Source: Viscum album
Taxonomy: Eukaryota; Streptophyta; Magnoliopsida; Santalales; Viscaceae
DNA: 64,000 bases
Direction: 5' to 3'
Assembly (NCBI GenBank): GCA_963277665.1
Contig: OY728119.1
Span: 311,880,206 to 311,944,205, forward strand
In this document: positions 47,132-58,135 of the stretch, in pieces
Layout: each line of letters opens with the position of its first letter
How positions within the stretch are numbered: the stretch's first letter is position 1
Made by a program: the position numbers and the translations under genes
The notes under the pieces: generated by a model
What the model was told of the DNA's origin: nothing
What the model saw: the letters and a program-made list of their open reading frames with translations, nothing else
Databases searched by the model: none

Positions 47132-47440
47132 CCTGTAAAGAAACAAGATGTATCTCAGTCAGTGAGTATATCTGGAGAGCTGAATCAAGAAGGACATGGA
47201 AACCACAACCCATTCCTATATGATGCATGTACCATTATTTTCCCCCTTGCAACTAGTGTTCTCATGCTCCGAGTCGAAAAGCAAGTTATCAGAGTCCTGT
47301 TGTATGGATACGTCGACCGACCGTACCAACACTGGGGTCCCTATCCGGAAAACCAAACTCGAAACACTTAACATTGTTTCCCCAAACCAACTCATAGACT
47401 CTCGGTCCTGAGGTAGAACTGACCACCTCTGATGCCACTC
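47132..47440 (-). other. Tekay-B leader with PBS at 47,426-47,437
   Basis: Three bases inside the LTR end, minus TGGCATCAGAGG matches the initiator-Met tRNA PBS (TGGTATCAGAGC) at 10 of 12 positions. The rest of the leader to the gag Met is about 290 nt with no further gene. Open plus-strand frames here are shadows. Confidence 0.75.
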
Positions 47441-48535
47441 TGTCAAGACCCGTCCTAGTGGGGCTCAAGCCGCAACTCCCCAAGCCCGCCTCCAATAGGC
47501 CACGAGCTTGTGACTAGCACCGAGTAGGAATGCTACTAACATGGGAGGCATTGCCTATAAAACTGTATACACGCACACACATCTCTAAGCCCACAAAGCT
47601 AAAAAGTAAAAACTACTAAAAGGAAAAGATGCATGCATATGCTAAATCCCAACCAACAGAGTACAACAGGAAAGTAAAGTACAAGAAAGTAAAACCCTGG
47701 GCCAAAAGTACAAGCCCACCAAAAGAGAGTCCATAACAAAGTCCAACCTATAAAGAAATGTGTTGGGACTGCAGTCTGTAGCCGTAGGAACACACCTCGG
47801 CCTGTCTGATCTCACTGAGTACTATCTGGTCCTGTTTCGCCTAGAATCCTATCAAAGGCTCGCTCGTCTGCACAAGACACAACACGTGCAGGCAAGGCCC
47901 ATGCAGGGGTGAGTATAACAATACCCAGTAGGACACCCCGAAACCACAAAGGAAATACAACAAGGGAAAAATACCAAAAAGGAAAGATACAGTCATCTCT
48001 ATACAGTATATGTCTACCGAACATATAACAAGAATATCCAGATATACTCGCGCACGATCAACTATTGCGAATACCACCACTAAGATCCAGCTCGAAGATT
48101 CCACTAAGCACGTAACCAGGAGAACAAACTCCTAGGTATGAAGAGTGAGATACGAAGTAATATTTCCAAGTGAACACACTCCACAAGTAATTTTTGAACA
48201 TGATACTCAGATGAGGATCACGGTCAATTCATGGGTTGATTCCAACAACTCAGTCTGAGCTAATACGCTAAGCAGAGTATCAGCGCCCGGGTAAAGTTGG
48301 TCACATCGATACCAAGAAATATACCTAGGGTTCTAGGAATGAATAGAGGATTTAGATCTAGTCTCATAGAGGGGATTCCAACAACTCTATTCAGGAAGTC
48401 TTTCTGAAGGGATCATACTCCTGTATGTAGAAAATAATACCGAAAACTTTCAGGAGAAAGACTAAGGGGACGAACCCTAAGGAAACTAGCCCAAGTCACA
48501 TAAGGAAACTAGATCATGCCATGTAATATTGGTTA

Positions 48536-48995
48536 CACGGCGTGTATTATGGTTAAACGCCGTGTTCCTTGATCCCGGGTACTGCCCGTGTAAACAGCCT
48601 GTGTCGTCCGTTCAAACTGTGTAAAACTCAACTACACGGCGTGTAGAAAAAGTACACGCCATGTTCCTGACTCCGGGTACTGCCCGTGTCATTCGGTTTG
48701 TCGGATAGAAAGTAACTACATGGCATGTAGAAGAAACACACACTATGTCCAAGCACCTGGGGCTCACTCTATGTACGCTGGTCGTGTGCCCGTACACGGT
48801 CTCTGCCCGTGTTGTCTGCCCGTGTGCCAGTACACGGGGTATCCCGTGTATCTGGCCGGGTCTGGCCAGGGAGGGGTATACACGGCGTGTCCTTGGTTGT
48901 GTACCCTTCCCGTGTCCGTGTACTCCCAGAGTACACGCCAGGTAATCCCACTGATGAACACACACCGTATAGCCCATACTACACGGCGTGTAGTC
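48536..48995. repeat. ACACGGCGTGTA-type motif cluster in the Tekay-B 5' LTR
   Basis: Better preserved than the 3' LTR copy: TACACGGCGTGTA at 48,534, 48,632 and 48,979, TACACGGCGTGT at 48,879, plus GTACACGCC, CCCGTGTA and GTACACGG half-sites. Four or more frames are open across it only because the motif text lacks stop triplets. Confidence 0.85.
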
Positions 48996-49249
48996 GGGAT
49001 TTTTCCAGAAGCGTCGTCTTCCTCCTTGCGCCTCGGAGGAATCTCTGGTTCTTGATCCAACTGTCTAATCATCATGAAACTCCGGATTTGGGGTCGTCCC
49101 GCCCCTACGAAACTGATTCCGTCGGTTTCAGGCTTCCGATCGGCCTTGATAGCGCATCCTGATCTGCCCGCATGAAAATGCTTGAAGAATGGGAATTTCT
49201 GAACCACATCGATTTGTCTGCCGCCGTCGTCATTGCACCTCTGCTAGGT

Positions 49250-49254
49250 CGTCT
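49250..49254. other. Target-site duplication CGTCT of the LARD (second copy 58,136-58,140)
   Basis: CGTCT precedes TGTAACGACC at 49,255 and follows ...GATGCTATA at 58,135. Both flanks continue the Tekay-B LTR (CTAGGTCGTCT and CGTCTCGATG), matching the uninterrupted CTAGGTCGTCTCGATG in the other LTR at 41,686-41,701. Confidence 0.95.
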
Positions 49255-49475
49255 TGTAACGACCCGAAATTTTGAATAAATCTTGTTTCCTAATTTCATG
49301 TGTTATTTTATTTTATTTTTATATTCGGAAAAAATGTTTCATTTGATAACATGAGTATAATTAAAATGAGACCGTTGGGTTTTGACTGTTATATGACCAT
49401 TGGTCAATATGACCGTTGGAAACTAAATGTTTTGATTTTTGTCTCCAAATACAAGTAATCTTGTTTAATTATTCG

Positions 49476-49745
49476 ATGGCCTCACCCAGTAGTCTTGGAC
49501 CGATCGAAGCCCATCTAACAGAACTTGGGAAAGAGGTAGCACCACTGGGATTTGCTCTAGACCAAACCCAAGCTGAACTTCATCGTGTGAAGCTAGAACG
49601 GAATCACCTTTGCGAGAAGTTCAACCTGATAGAAATTACTACTCGTGCGATGTTGGCCGAGCCTCCCTCAGATTCTCTCACCTTAGCACACCTTACACTT
49701 AGGTCCTATGCTGGCGTGATAAGGGGTTATTTAAGGAGACCGTAA
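49476..49745 (+). CDS. U3 open reading frame of the LARD, copy 1 (unknown product)
   Basis: 89 codons from the Met at 49,476 (MASPSSLGPIEAHLTELGKE) to TAA 49,743-49,745. An in-frame extension to 49,416 exists only in this copy, so the shared Met is chosen. The middle (HLTELGKEVAPLGF, then LDQTQAELHRVKLERNHL) looks like an amphipathic helix or coiled coil; the end is basic (GVIRGYLRRP). GC content is well above its AT-rich surroundings. The second LTR carries the same frame. In the element RNA it would lie in U3 near the 3' end. I recognise no family. It may be a captured fragment of a gag or host coiled-coil gene. Confidence 0.5.
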   Translation: MASPSSLGPIEAHLTELGKEVAPLGFALDQTQAELHRVKLERNHLCEKFNLIEITTRAMLAEPPSDSLTLAHLTLRSYAGVIRGYLRRP

Positions 49746-50695
49746 CTGCCTTGTGTAATCCTTTTTTTTAAATAAAAATTGGTATTTCTTCTTATGATAA
49801 TTTTTATGACTTTTCAAATGTCCGGATAAATATAGTATGCATATTTTTGGTGAATTTTAGAGAAAGGATATTTTAAAAAAATGTTTATGTAAACCTTAAA
49901 TAATTAAAAATGTGTAATGATTTTCAAAAAAATGGTCTTCTACAATTATGTTCAGTACAAAATTTAGAGTCTAATAAGATCAACTTATTTTTTGATGAAT
50001 AGTAAATTATGAATAGTGGTTTTATTCTTAGGATTAGTAATGTGACCAAATGGATTAGTAATCTCACTTAATGAAAGTATTAATATAATCTAGGCACCTT
50101 GATTAAGTAATGTGATTCAATAAAATGGTTAAATAATGGTTTCATAAATTATTATTCAAGTATTAGTTTTTTCAGGTGAATAGTGTTTTTTTAATTAAAA
50201 ATTAAATTAAAAATATTTAGAAAATTATTTTTATAAAATATATTTCATTTTTGAACTCAAAGCATCGATATTATGTTAAGGTAATTTTTGGGGATTTTTC
50301 GGAAAAAAAATGAATTTTCGGTGAATAGTGTATTTATTTAAAAAATAAATTAAAAATATTTAGAAAATTATTTTTATAAAATGGAGTTCATTTTTAAAAT
50401 CAGAGCATTAATATTTGGTTAAGGTGAAATTTTGGGATCTTTCTAAGAAAGTTGAATTTTCAGTGAATAGTAAAATTACAGTTTTAGGGTTTCGGTATGT
50501 TTAATGACATCATAACTGTGTCATGATGATATCATGAGATATTTTATGGGTTGGCCGACCAAAGGTGATCAATTATTGTATGGGGGGCCCATGTGGCCTA
50601 ACTCCATGGGAAATACCATGGGAGAGCACATGGTTTTGAGAAAACCACTTTTGAGGTGTCCCTTGGCTATTAATGCCTTGTCCCCTCACTTTCCC

Positions 50696-50703
50696 TATAA
50701 ATA
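50696..50703 (+). promoter_or_regulatory. TATA box of the LARD 5' LTR (counterpart near 55,975)
   Basis: CCCTATAAATACC about 1.44 kb into the LTR, after a GC-richer stretch. It is followed within 60 bp by C/T-rich sequence typical of plant LTR start sites. The other LTR reads CCCTATAATTACC, a weakened version. Confidence 0.6.
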
Positions 50704-50919
50704 CCAAGTCATCCTCTCATCCATTTCGACTCCCCACTCTCCCCCAACGAAGTTATGGTCTCATTACCTCCCAAGGAGTCCTCCCAAGGTGCCCCCAATC
50801 CCTCAAGGTCCTAACCTTTGAGTTTTAAGAGTTATGTTTTAAGGTAAGGGATCTGACCTCTCTCTTTCTTTTCAAGTAATCTCTTTTATGTCATTTATTT
50901 TATACTCAATGTTATTATG

Positions 50920-52045
50920 TTGGAGGATATTCTTATATATTAATATTACTACCCTTTTTATGTTCATATGATGAGAGACTACCTCTTACTCTCATCGTTT
51001 CATTTTAAGAATGTTTAAGTGGCGCCGTTAGGCTACCGAATTTTTAAGGGATTCATTCACCTTTCTCATTTTTCAAAGTTCTACTTTCCTATCAAGTCTT
51101 TCAAGTTCCTTTTTATTATGTTGGGGTATTATATCTATATCTATCATACAGATCTTTTATGATCATATGATGAGAGACCCCATTTGATATCTTCAATTCA
51201 GTATTTTGAAGTTTTAAGTGGCATCGTTAGGCTGCCAAATTTTTAAGTGGTTCTTTCACCCTTCTCGTTTTCAAGTTCTACTTTCATGTCAAGTCTTTCA
51301 AGTTACTTTTTATTATGTTGGGGTATGATATCTATATCTATCATACTGATCTTTTATGATCATATTATGATAGACCCCATTTTATCTCTTCCATTCAGTA
51401 TTTTGAAGTTTTAAGTTGCGCCGTTAGACTGTCGAATGTTTAAGTGCTTCTTTCACCCTTCTCATTTTCAAGTTCTACTTTCATATCAAGTCTTTCAAGT
51501 TCCTTTTTATTATGTTGGGGTATGATATCTATATCTATAATACTGATATTTTATGATCATATGATAAGATACCCATTTGATCTCTTCAATTCAGTATTTT
51601 GAAGTTTTAATTGGCGCCATTAGGCTGCTGAATTTTTAAGTGGTTCTTTCACCTTTCTCCTTTTTCAAAGTTCTAATTCCATGTCAAGTCTTGAAAGTTC
51701 CTTTTTATTATGTTGAGGTATGATCTCTATATATATCATACTTATCTTTTATTTTCATATGATTAGAGACCCTATTTGATCTCATCAATTCATTTTTGGT
51801 TGATGTTTTTGTGACGCCGTTAGGCTGCAGAATTTTCATAAGAGAAATCTTATTTTGTCTTCCTTTCATGTTCTTCATTTCATATGGTATATTTTCAAAT
51901 TTCATTACCATGTTCTTAAATCCCTTATATTATGTACCTCTACTGTTTTATGGATCATTTATGAGTGGGTGACCCATGTCCCCTCTCTTTTCAATGTTTT
52001 CTAAAACCCTATAACATAGTCGTTATGCTGCAGAATTTTCGTCTC
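50920..52045 (+). repeat. Tandem array of ~198-bp units in the LARD 5' LTR
   Basis: The landmark GTGGCGCCGTTAGGCTGC or a variant recurs at 51,019, 51,218, 51,415, 51,611, 51,811 and, decayed, 52,015, a spacing of 196-204 bp. Other shared text: TTTTTATTATGTTGGGGTAT, TATGATCATATGAT and CAATTCAGTATTTTGAAG. The units lie in the transcribed R/U5 part. Confidence 0.85.
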
Positions 52046-52871
52046 AAAATGTCTCTCTCTTTTTCTCAAAATTATTTTATGTTATTAAGTGAATACTCAA
52101 AGTTATTTATTCTACAGGTGTATTCACATATATATCAAAATTTTCTATTTTAAATTCTTGGATTTACATACATGAAACTCGCTTTCCTTTTTCTGTGGGT
52201 TTAAATTGACATAAAGATCATGTCTTTAAAGCAGTTTTTAAAATGTTATGATTATGAAATGAAACCCATTTATTTTATGCTATATGGGTTATTTATGAAA
52301 TTTTTGATGATGATATATGTGTCTCACATGATAATAAAGAAAAATTAAGTGTGTTCCCTGATAGCGCTCCAATGCATTGGGTATTTATGTAACCACTAGA
52401 TATTACAATTTTCACGATATCTTGGTGAATAACCTTGGTAATTTTCAAATGACACCTTGGGGATGGACCTTGGTGATATGTTCATGATTTTCTATGTTAA
52501 ATGTTGTAGCCACATCTTCAAGTTATGAAAAATTTTATTTTTATTATGATATATCTCATGATTTATTTCTCATGCCTTAAAGTTCTTTTCATGACCTTAT
52601 TGAAGTATCTCAAGTTCACATGTAAAATGTTTCTCTTGTTTCCCTTACTGGGCCTTCTGCTCACCCTTTCTTTTGATGTATTTCCCTAGGTTACGAGATG
52701 AAGTAATGAACCTAGGATGAACTTAAGGAGAATCCTTTCAATTGTTTAAGAAGAATGTTTTATATTGTTTTCGTGTATTATGTTCCTGGTTTCCAAGACA
52801 CTAAACCTTAAAGATCCTCAGTTTTGTGTAATGTAATGAAAGTTTATGTGATAAAAAGGTGGGATGCTATA

Positions 52872-54533
52872 GTTGGTATCAGAGGATGGTTTAGTTATTT
52901 GTGGAAATTAGGATATGAAAACTCTAGGAAGAACCCTATAGAAAAGTTTAAATATAGGAAATCTTCCTGGTATTTTTGTGAGTATTGAGTAAGGGGTTGC
53001 CAAGCAAATACATCCCTATCTGGATACGAGAAGGTATAGGTGGCTCTGGCACAGATGTACATAGGGGTAAACCCCGAAAACACCACTTTGAGCTAGACTC
53101 GAACGGGAACTGGTACACGACAACGGGCCTTGCTGCACTCTTGGTTACGACACTCCTGGGGGATATGCTTTGGTAAATTCATAATCTTAGTATGAACCAT
53201 TATTAAAGGAACAAAGATAAAATAAAATAAAGATTCATATAAGAATATATGATCATGGATAACTTAGTTTGAAACCTAGGGGGTCACAAGTTAGGGTATA
53301 CTTTTCTTCTACAATTTATCCTTATATGCTTTAAGTTCCTTTTCATGATTATTGGTTAAGTATTTAAGCCTATAATTATACTTTCTCTTCTTAGTTAATG
53401 GTGGGAAATGGAAGAACGTTTCCCAACAACCAATGTGATAGGAAATGCGACGATTTCCGTATTAATATGACAGAGATGATTAGGGGATTAAAAGATGATT
53501 ATTATTTTGGAAGACATTCACTATTTTGGGGACCCTATATGATCGAGGTAAATAGATTACTATGGTATTTTCATTGAGTAGTAAGGTTGACTTATATTTT
53601 GAAGAATCAATGAATTTAAGGTGGACTTATAGTAATTTAGGTTACTTATGGGAATGATTAACCTATCTTGGGTAAAATATGTTTAGGTTAGATACTTTTT
53701 ATAAGATGTTAGGAGTGTTTTATGTTGTTTGGAGATGAACAATGAAGTTTATTTTGGAAGACTATGTTATCAAATCCTTATTGTATTTCGGTTTCAATCT
53801 TAGTTTGGTTTATTTTGAGGAATTTTAAGGACCGTTATTTATGGAATGGTCTATGATGAACTTTGGGTAGTACCCTGGAACTTTGAAGATTTAAAATTAG
53901 TTTCCATTCCTATGGGATTCTTTCTTTTTGAAGATTTGTTTTACCTTACCCTTTCTGTTTTTGGGATAATGTTTAAAGGTAGAAGAAATAGATAGTTAAT
54001 CTATTGTGGACTATGTGATTCTCTAGAAGATGATTCTTGTGTTTTGATGAGACCAAGTAGTTTGAATGCTCATCGTTTGGAGAAAATATTAGTTTTGGTA
54101 GAAACTTATTAAAGGATGAAACTCTACATGAAGGTAGGTATATTTTCTTATGTTTTTGTTCTATGTAGTAAATGAATTCCTCAAAATTATGAAAAGGAAC
54201 GTAAAACAAAAACGTTGTTGGTTTACGTTTCCTACTAGGTAATCAAAGACCATTTACACACATCATAAGTTTGAGATTTTCTTATGGTTAACTTTCTCCT
54301 AATCGTGTTTTCTATCACTCTCCATCGGAACTTGACCCTTTCTTTTCTCCTCCATGTCCATGTTTTCCTACATGGAATCCTAGTGTGGGTTAACTCGGGT
54401 GACCTTTGTACTTCCCTTTCTTTCTTTTAAAGTAATAGTTTTACTGACTCCTTTTTCGATGTGGTACTTTCAATGAAATTTCAAAACCCAATTTTAAAAA
54501 TTGCGAGGACGCAATTTCTTAAGGGGGGAAGAT
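52872..54533 (+). other. LARD internal region: PBS, non-coding interior, PPT
   Basis: The PBS TGGTATCAGAGGATGG is at 52,874-52,889, two bases after the LTR (initiator-Met type). The interior has no frame longer than about 80 codons and no retroelement domain; short open stretches at 52,985-53,176 (plus) and 54,209-53,973 (minus) are not recognised. A GC-richer block at about 53,030-53,165 may be a relic of a gag leader. The PPT AAGGGGGGAAGAT is at 54,521-54,533. Confidence 0.8.
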
Positions 54534-54754
54534 TGTAACGACCTGAAATTTTGAATAAATCTTGTTTCCTAATTTTATGTGTTATTTTATTTTATTTTTA
54601 TACTCGACAAAAATGTTTCATTTGATAACATGAGTATAATTAAAATGAGACCATTGGGTTTTGACTGTTATATGACCATTCGTCAATATGACCATTAGAA
54701 ACTAAACGTTTTGATTTTTGTCTCTAAATACAAGTAATCTTGGTTAATTATTCG

Positions 54755-55024
54755 ATGGCCTCACCCAATAGTCTTGGACCGATCGAATCCCATCTAACAG
54801 AACTTGGGAAGGAGGTAGCACCACTGGGCTTTGCTTTGGACCAAACCCAAGCCGAACTTCATCGTGTGAAGCTAGAACGGAATCACCTTCACGAGAAGTT
54901 CAACCTGATAGAAATTACTACTCGTGCGATGTTGGTCGAACCTCCCTCAGATTCTCTCACCTTAGCACACCTTACACTTAGGTCCTATGCTGGCGTGATA
55001 AGGGGCTATTTAAGGAGACCGTAA
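54755..55024 (+). CDS. U3 open reading frame of the LARD, copy 2 (unknown product)
   Basis: 89 codons, MASPNSLGPIESHLTELGKE to ...GVIRGYLRRP and TAA. Compared with copy 1 there are four residue changes (Ser5Asn, Ala12Ser, Cys to His in the LCEKF segment, Ala to Val before EPPSD). By hand I count five non-synonymous and seven synonymous base changes, with no indel or stop, while neighbouring LTR sequence has indels. This copy, in the 3' LTR, is the one that would appear at the 3' end of the element RNA. Confidence 0.5.
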   Translation: MASPNSLGPIESHLTELGKEVAPLGFALDQTQAELHRVKLERNHLHEKFNLIEITTRAMLVEPPSDSLTLAHLTLRSYAGVIRGYLRRP

Positions 55025-56184
55025 CTACCTTGTGTAATCCTTTGTTTTAAATAAAAATTGGGATTTCTTCTTATGATAATTTTTATGACTTTTCAAATGT
55101 TCGTATAAATATAGTATGCATATTTTTGGTGAATTTTAGAGAAAGGATATTTTAAAAAAATGTTTATGTAAACGTTAAATAATTAAAAATGTGTAATGAT
55201 TTTCAAAAAAAATGGTCTTCTACAATTATGTTCAGTACAAAATTTAGATTCTAATAAGATCAACTTATTTTTTGATGAATATTAAATTATGAATAGTGAT
55301 TTTATGCTTAGGATTAGTAATGTGACCAAATGGATTAGTAATCTCACTTAATGAAAGTATTAATATAATCTAGGCACCTTGATTAAGTAATGTGATTCAA
55401 TAAAATGGTTAAATAATGGTTTCATAAATTATTATTCAAGTATTAGTTTTTTCAGGTGAATAGTGTTTTTTAAATTAAAAATTAAATTAAAAATATTTAG
55501 AAAATTATTTTTATAAAATAGATTTTATTTTTGAACTCAGAGCATCGATATTATGTTAAGGTAATTTTTGGGGATTTTTCTGAAAAAAATGAATTTTCGG
55601 TGAATAGTGTATTTATTTAAAAAATAAATTAAAAATATTTAGAAAATTATTTTTATAAAACGGAGTTCATTTTTGAAATCAGATAATTGATATTTGGTTA
55701 AGGTGAAATTTTGGGATCTTTCTAAGAAAGTTGAATTTTCAGTGAATATTAAAAATACAGTTTTAGGGTTTCGGTATGTTTAATGACATCATAACTGTGT
55801 CATGATGATATCATGAGATATTTTATGGGTTGGCAGACCAAAGGTGATGAATTATTGTATGGGTGCCCCATGTGGCCTAACTCCATGGGAAATACCATGG
55901 GAGAGCACATGGTTTTGAGAAAACCACTTTGGAGGTGTCCCTTAGCCATTAATGCCTTGTCCCCTCACTTTCCCTATAATTACCAAGCCATACTCTCATC
56001 CATTTCGACTCCCCAATCTCCTCTAATTACCTCCCAAGGAGTCCTCCCAAGGTGCCCCCAAGCCCTCAAGGTCCTAACCTTTGAGTTTTAAGAGTTATGT
56101 TTTAAGGTAAGGGATCCGACCTCTCTCTTTCTTTTCAAGTAATCTCTTTTATGTCATTTCTTTTATACTCCATGTTCTTATGTT

Positions 56185-57305
56185 GGAGTATGTTATTTTA
56201 TATTCATATTACTGCCCTTTTTATTTTCATATGATGAGAGACTCCCTCTTACTCTCATCGTTTCATTTTAAGAATGTTTAAGTGGCGTCGTTAGGCTGCC
56301 GAATTTTTAAGGGATTCGTTCACCTTTCTCATTTTTCAAAGTTCTACTTTCCTGTCAAGTCTTTCAAGTTCCTTTTTATTATGTTGGGGTATGATCTCTA
56401 TATCTATCATACTGATATTTTATGATCATATTATGAGATACCCCATTTGATCTCTTCAATTCAGTATTTTGAAGTTTTAAGTGGCGCCGTTAGGCTGCCA
56501 AATTTTTAAGTGGTTCTTTCACCCTTCTCGTTTTCAAGTTCTACTTTCATGTCAAGTCTTTCAGGTTCCTTTTTATTATGTTGGGGTATGATATCTATAT
56601 CCATAATACTGATATTTTATGATCATATGATTAGAGACCCCATTTGGTCTCTTCAATTCAGTATTTTGAAGTTTTAAGTGGCGTCGTTAGGCTGCCGAAT
56701 TTTTAAGTGCTTCTTTCACCCTTCTCGTTTTCAAGTTCTACTTTCATATCAAGTCTTTCAAGTTCCTTTTTATTATGTTGGGGTATGATATCTATATCTA
56801 TCATACTTATATTTTATGATCATATGATAAGATACCCCATTTGATCTCTTCAATTCAGTATTTTGAAGTTTTAAGTGGCATTGTTAGGCTGCTGAATTTT
56901 TAAGTGGTTCTTTCACCTTTCTCCTTTTTCAAAGTTCTAATTCCATGTCAAATCTTGAAAGTTCCTTTTTATTATGTTGAGTTATGATCTATATATCTAT
57001 CATACTGATATTATATGTTCATATGATTAGATACCCTATTTGATCTCATCAATTCATTTTTTGTTGAAGTTTATGTGACGCCATTAGGCTGCAGAATCTT
57101 CATAAGAGAAATCTTATTTTGTCTTCCTTTCATGTTCTTTATTTCATATGGTATATTTTCAAATTTCATTACCATGTTCTTAAATCCCTTATATTATGTA
57201 CCTCTACTGTTTTATGGATCATTTATGAGTGGGTGACCCATGTCCCCTCTCTTTTCAATGTTTTCTAAAACCCTGTAACATAGCCGTTATGCTGCAGAAT
57301 TTTCG
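56185..57305 (+). repeat. Tandem array of ~198-bp units in the LARD 3' LTR
   Basis: Same array as in the 5' LTR; landmark GTGGCGYCGTTAGGCTGC at about 56,282, 56,480, 56,678, 56,875, 57,074 and, decayed, 57,280. Unit number is the same in both LTRs, so the array predates this insertion. Confidence 0.85.
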
Positions 57306-58135
57306 TCTCAAAATGTCTCTCTCTTTTTCTCAAAATTATTTTATGTTATTAAGTGAATACTCAAAGATATTTATTCTATTGGTGTATTCACATATATATC
57401 AAAATTTTCTATTTTAAATTCTTGGATTTACATACATGAAACCCGCTTTCCTTTTTCTGTGGGTTTAAATTGACATAAAGATCATGTCTTTAAAGCAGTT
57501 TTTAAAATGTTATGATTATGAAATGAAACCCATTTATTTTATGCTATATGGGTTATTTATGAAATTTTTGATGATGATATATGTGTCTCACATGATAATA
57601 AAGACAAATTAAGGGTTCTCCCTGATAGCGCTCCAATGCATTGGGTGATGATGTAACCACTAGAGATTACAATTTTCACGATATCTTGGTGAATAACCTT
57701 GGTAATTTTAAAATGACACCTTGGGGATGGACCTTGGTGATATGTTCATGATTGTCTATGTTAAATGTTTTAGCCACATCTTCAAGTTATGAAAAATGTT
57801 ATTTTTATTATGATATATCTCATGATTTATTTCTCATTCCTTAAAGTTCTTTTCATGACCTTATTGAAGTATCTCAAGTTCACATGTAAAATGTTTCTCT
57901 TGTTTCCCTTACTGGGCCTTCTGCTCACCCTTTCTTTTGATGTATGTCCCCAGGTTATGAGATGAAGTAATGAACCTAGGATGAACTTAAGGAGAAGCCT
58001 TTCAAGGGTTTAATAAGAATGTTTTATATTGTTTTCGTGTATTATGTTCCTGGTTTCCAAGACACTAAACCTTAAAGATCCTCAGTTTTGTGTAATGTAA
58101 TGAAAGTTTATGTGATAAAAAGGCGGGATGCTATA

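Larger units (their letters stand above)
47441..49254 (-). repeat. 5' LTR of Tekay-B, part left of the LARD insertion
   Basis: 1,814 bp aligning with 39,870-41,700. Starts (plus) TGTCAAGACCCG. Contains the second ACACGGCGTGTA cluster at 48,536-48,995. Interrupted after CGTCT at 49,250-49,254. Confidence 0.9.
49255..52871 (+). repeat. 5' LTR of the LARD
   Basis: 3,617 bp, TGTAACGACC...GATGCTATA. It holds a U3 open frame (49,476-49,745), a TATA box (50,696-50,703) and a tandem array of ~198-bp units (about 50,920-52,045). The remainder, including two related blocks around TTAAAAATATTTAGAAAAT (50,209 and 50,349), is AT-rich with no gene. Confidence 0.93.
49255..58135 (+). mobile_element. LARD-like non-autonomous Ty3-gypsy element, complete, nested in the Tekay-B 5' LTR
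   Basis: Two long LTRs (49,255-52,871 and 54,534-58,135, 3.6 kb each) flank only 1.66 kb of internal DNA with no pol gene. An initiator-Met PBS follows the first LTR, and a PPT (AAGGGGGGAAGAT) precedes the second. A perfect 5-bp TSD confirms a recent, intact insertion. The LTR start TGTAACGACC is common among Ty3/gypsy elements. Long LTRs with a short non-coding interior define LARDs, which rely on proteins from an autonomous relative. Confidence 0.93.
54534..58135 (+). repeat. 3' LTR of the LARD
   Basis: 3,602 bp, TGTAACGACC...GATGCTATA, aligned along its length with the 5' LTR with scattered substitutions and small indels. It ends directly at the CGTCT duplication. Confidence 0.93.
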
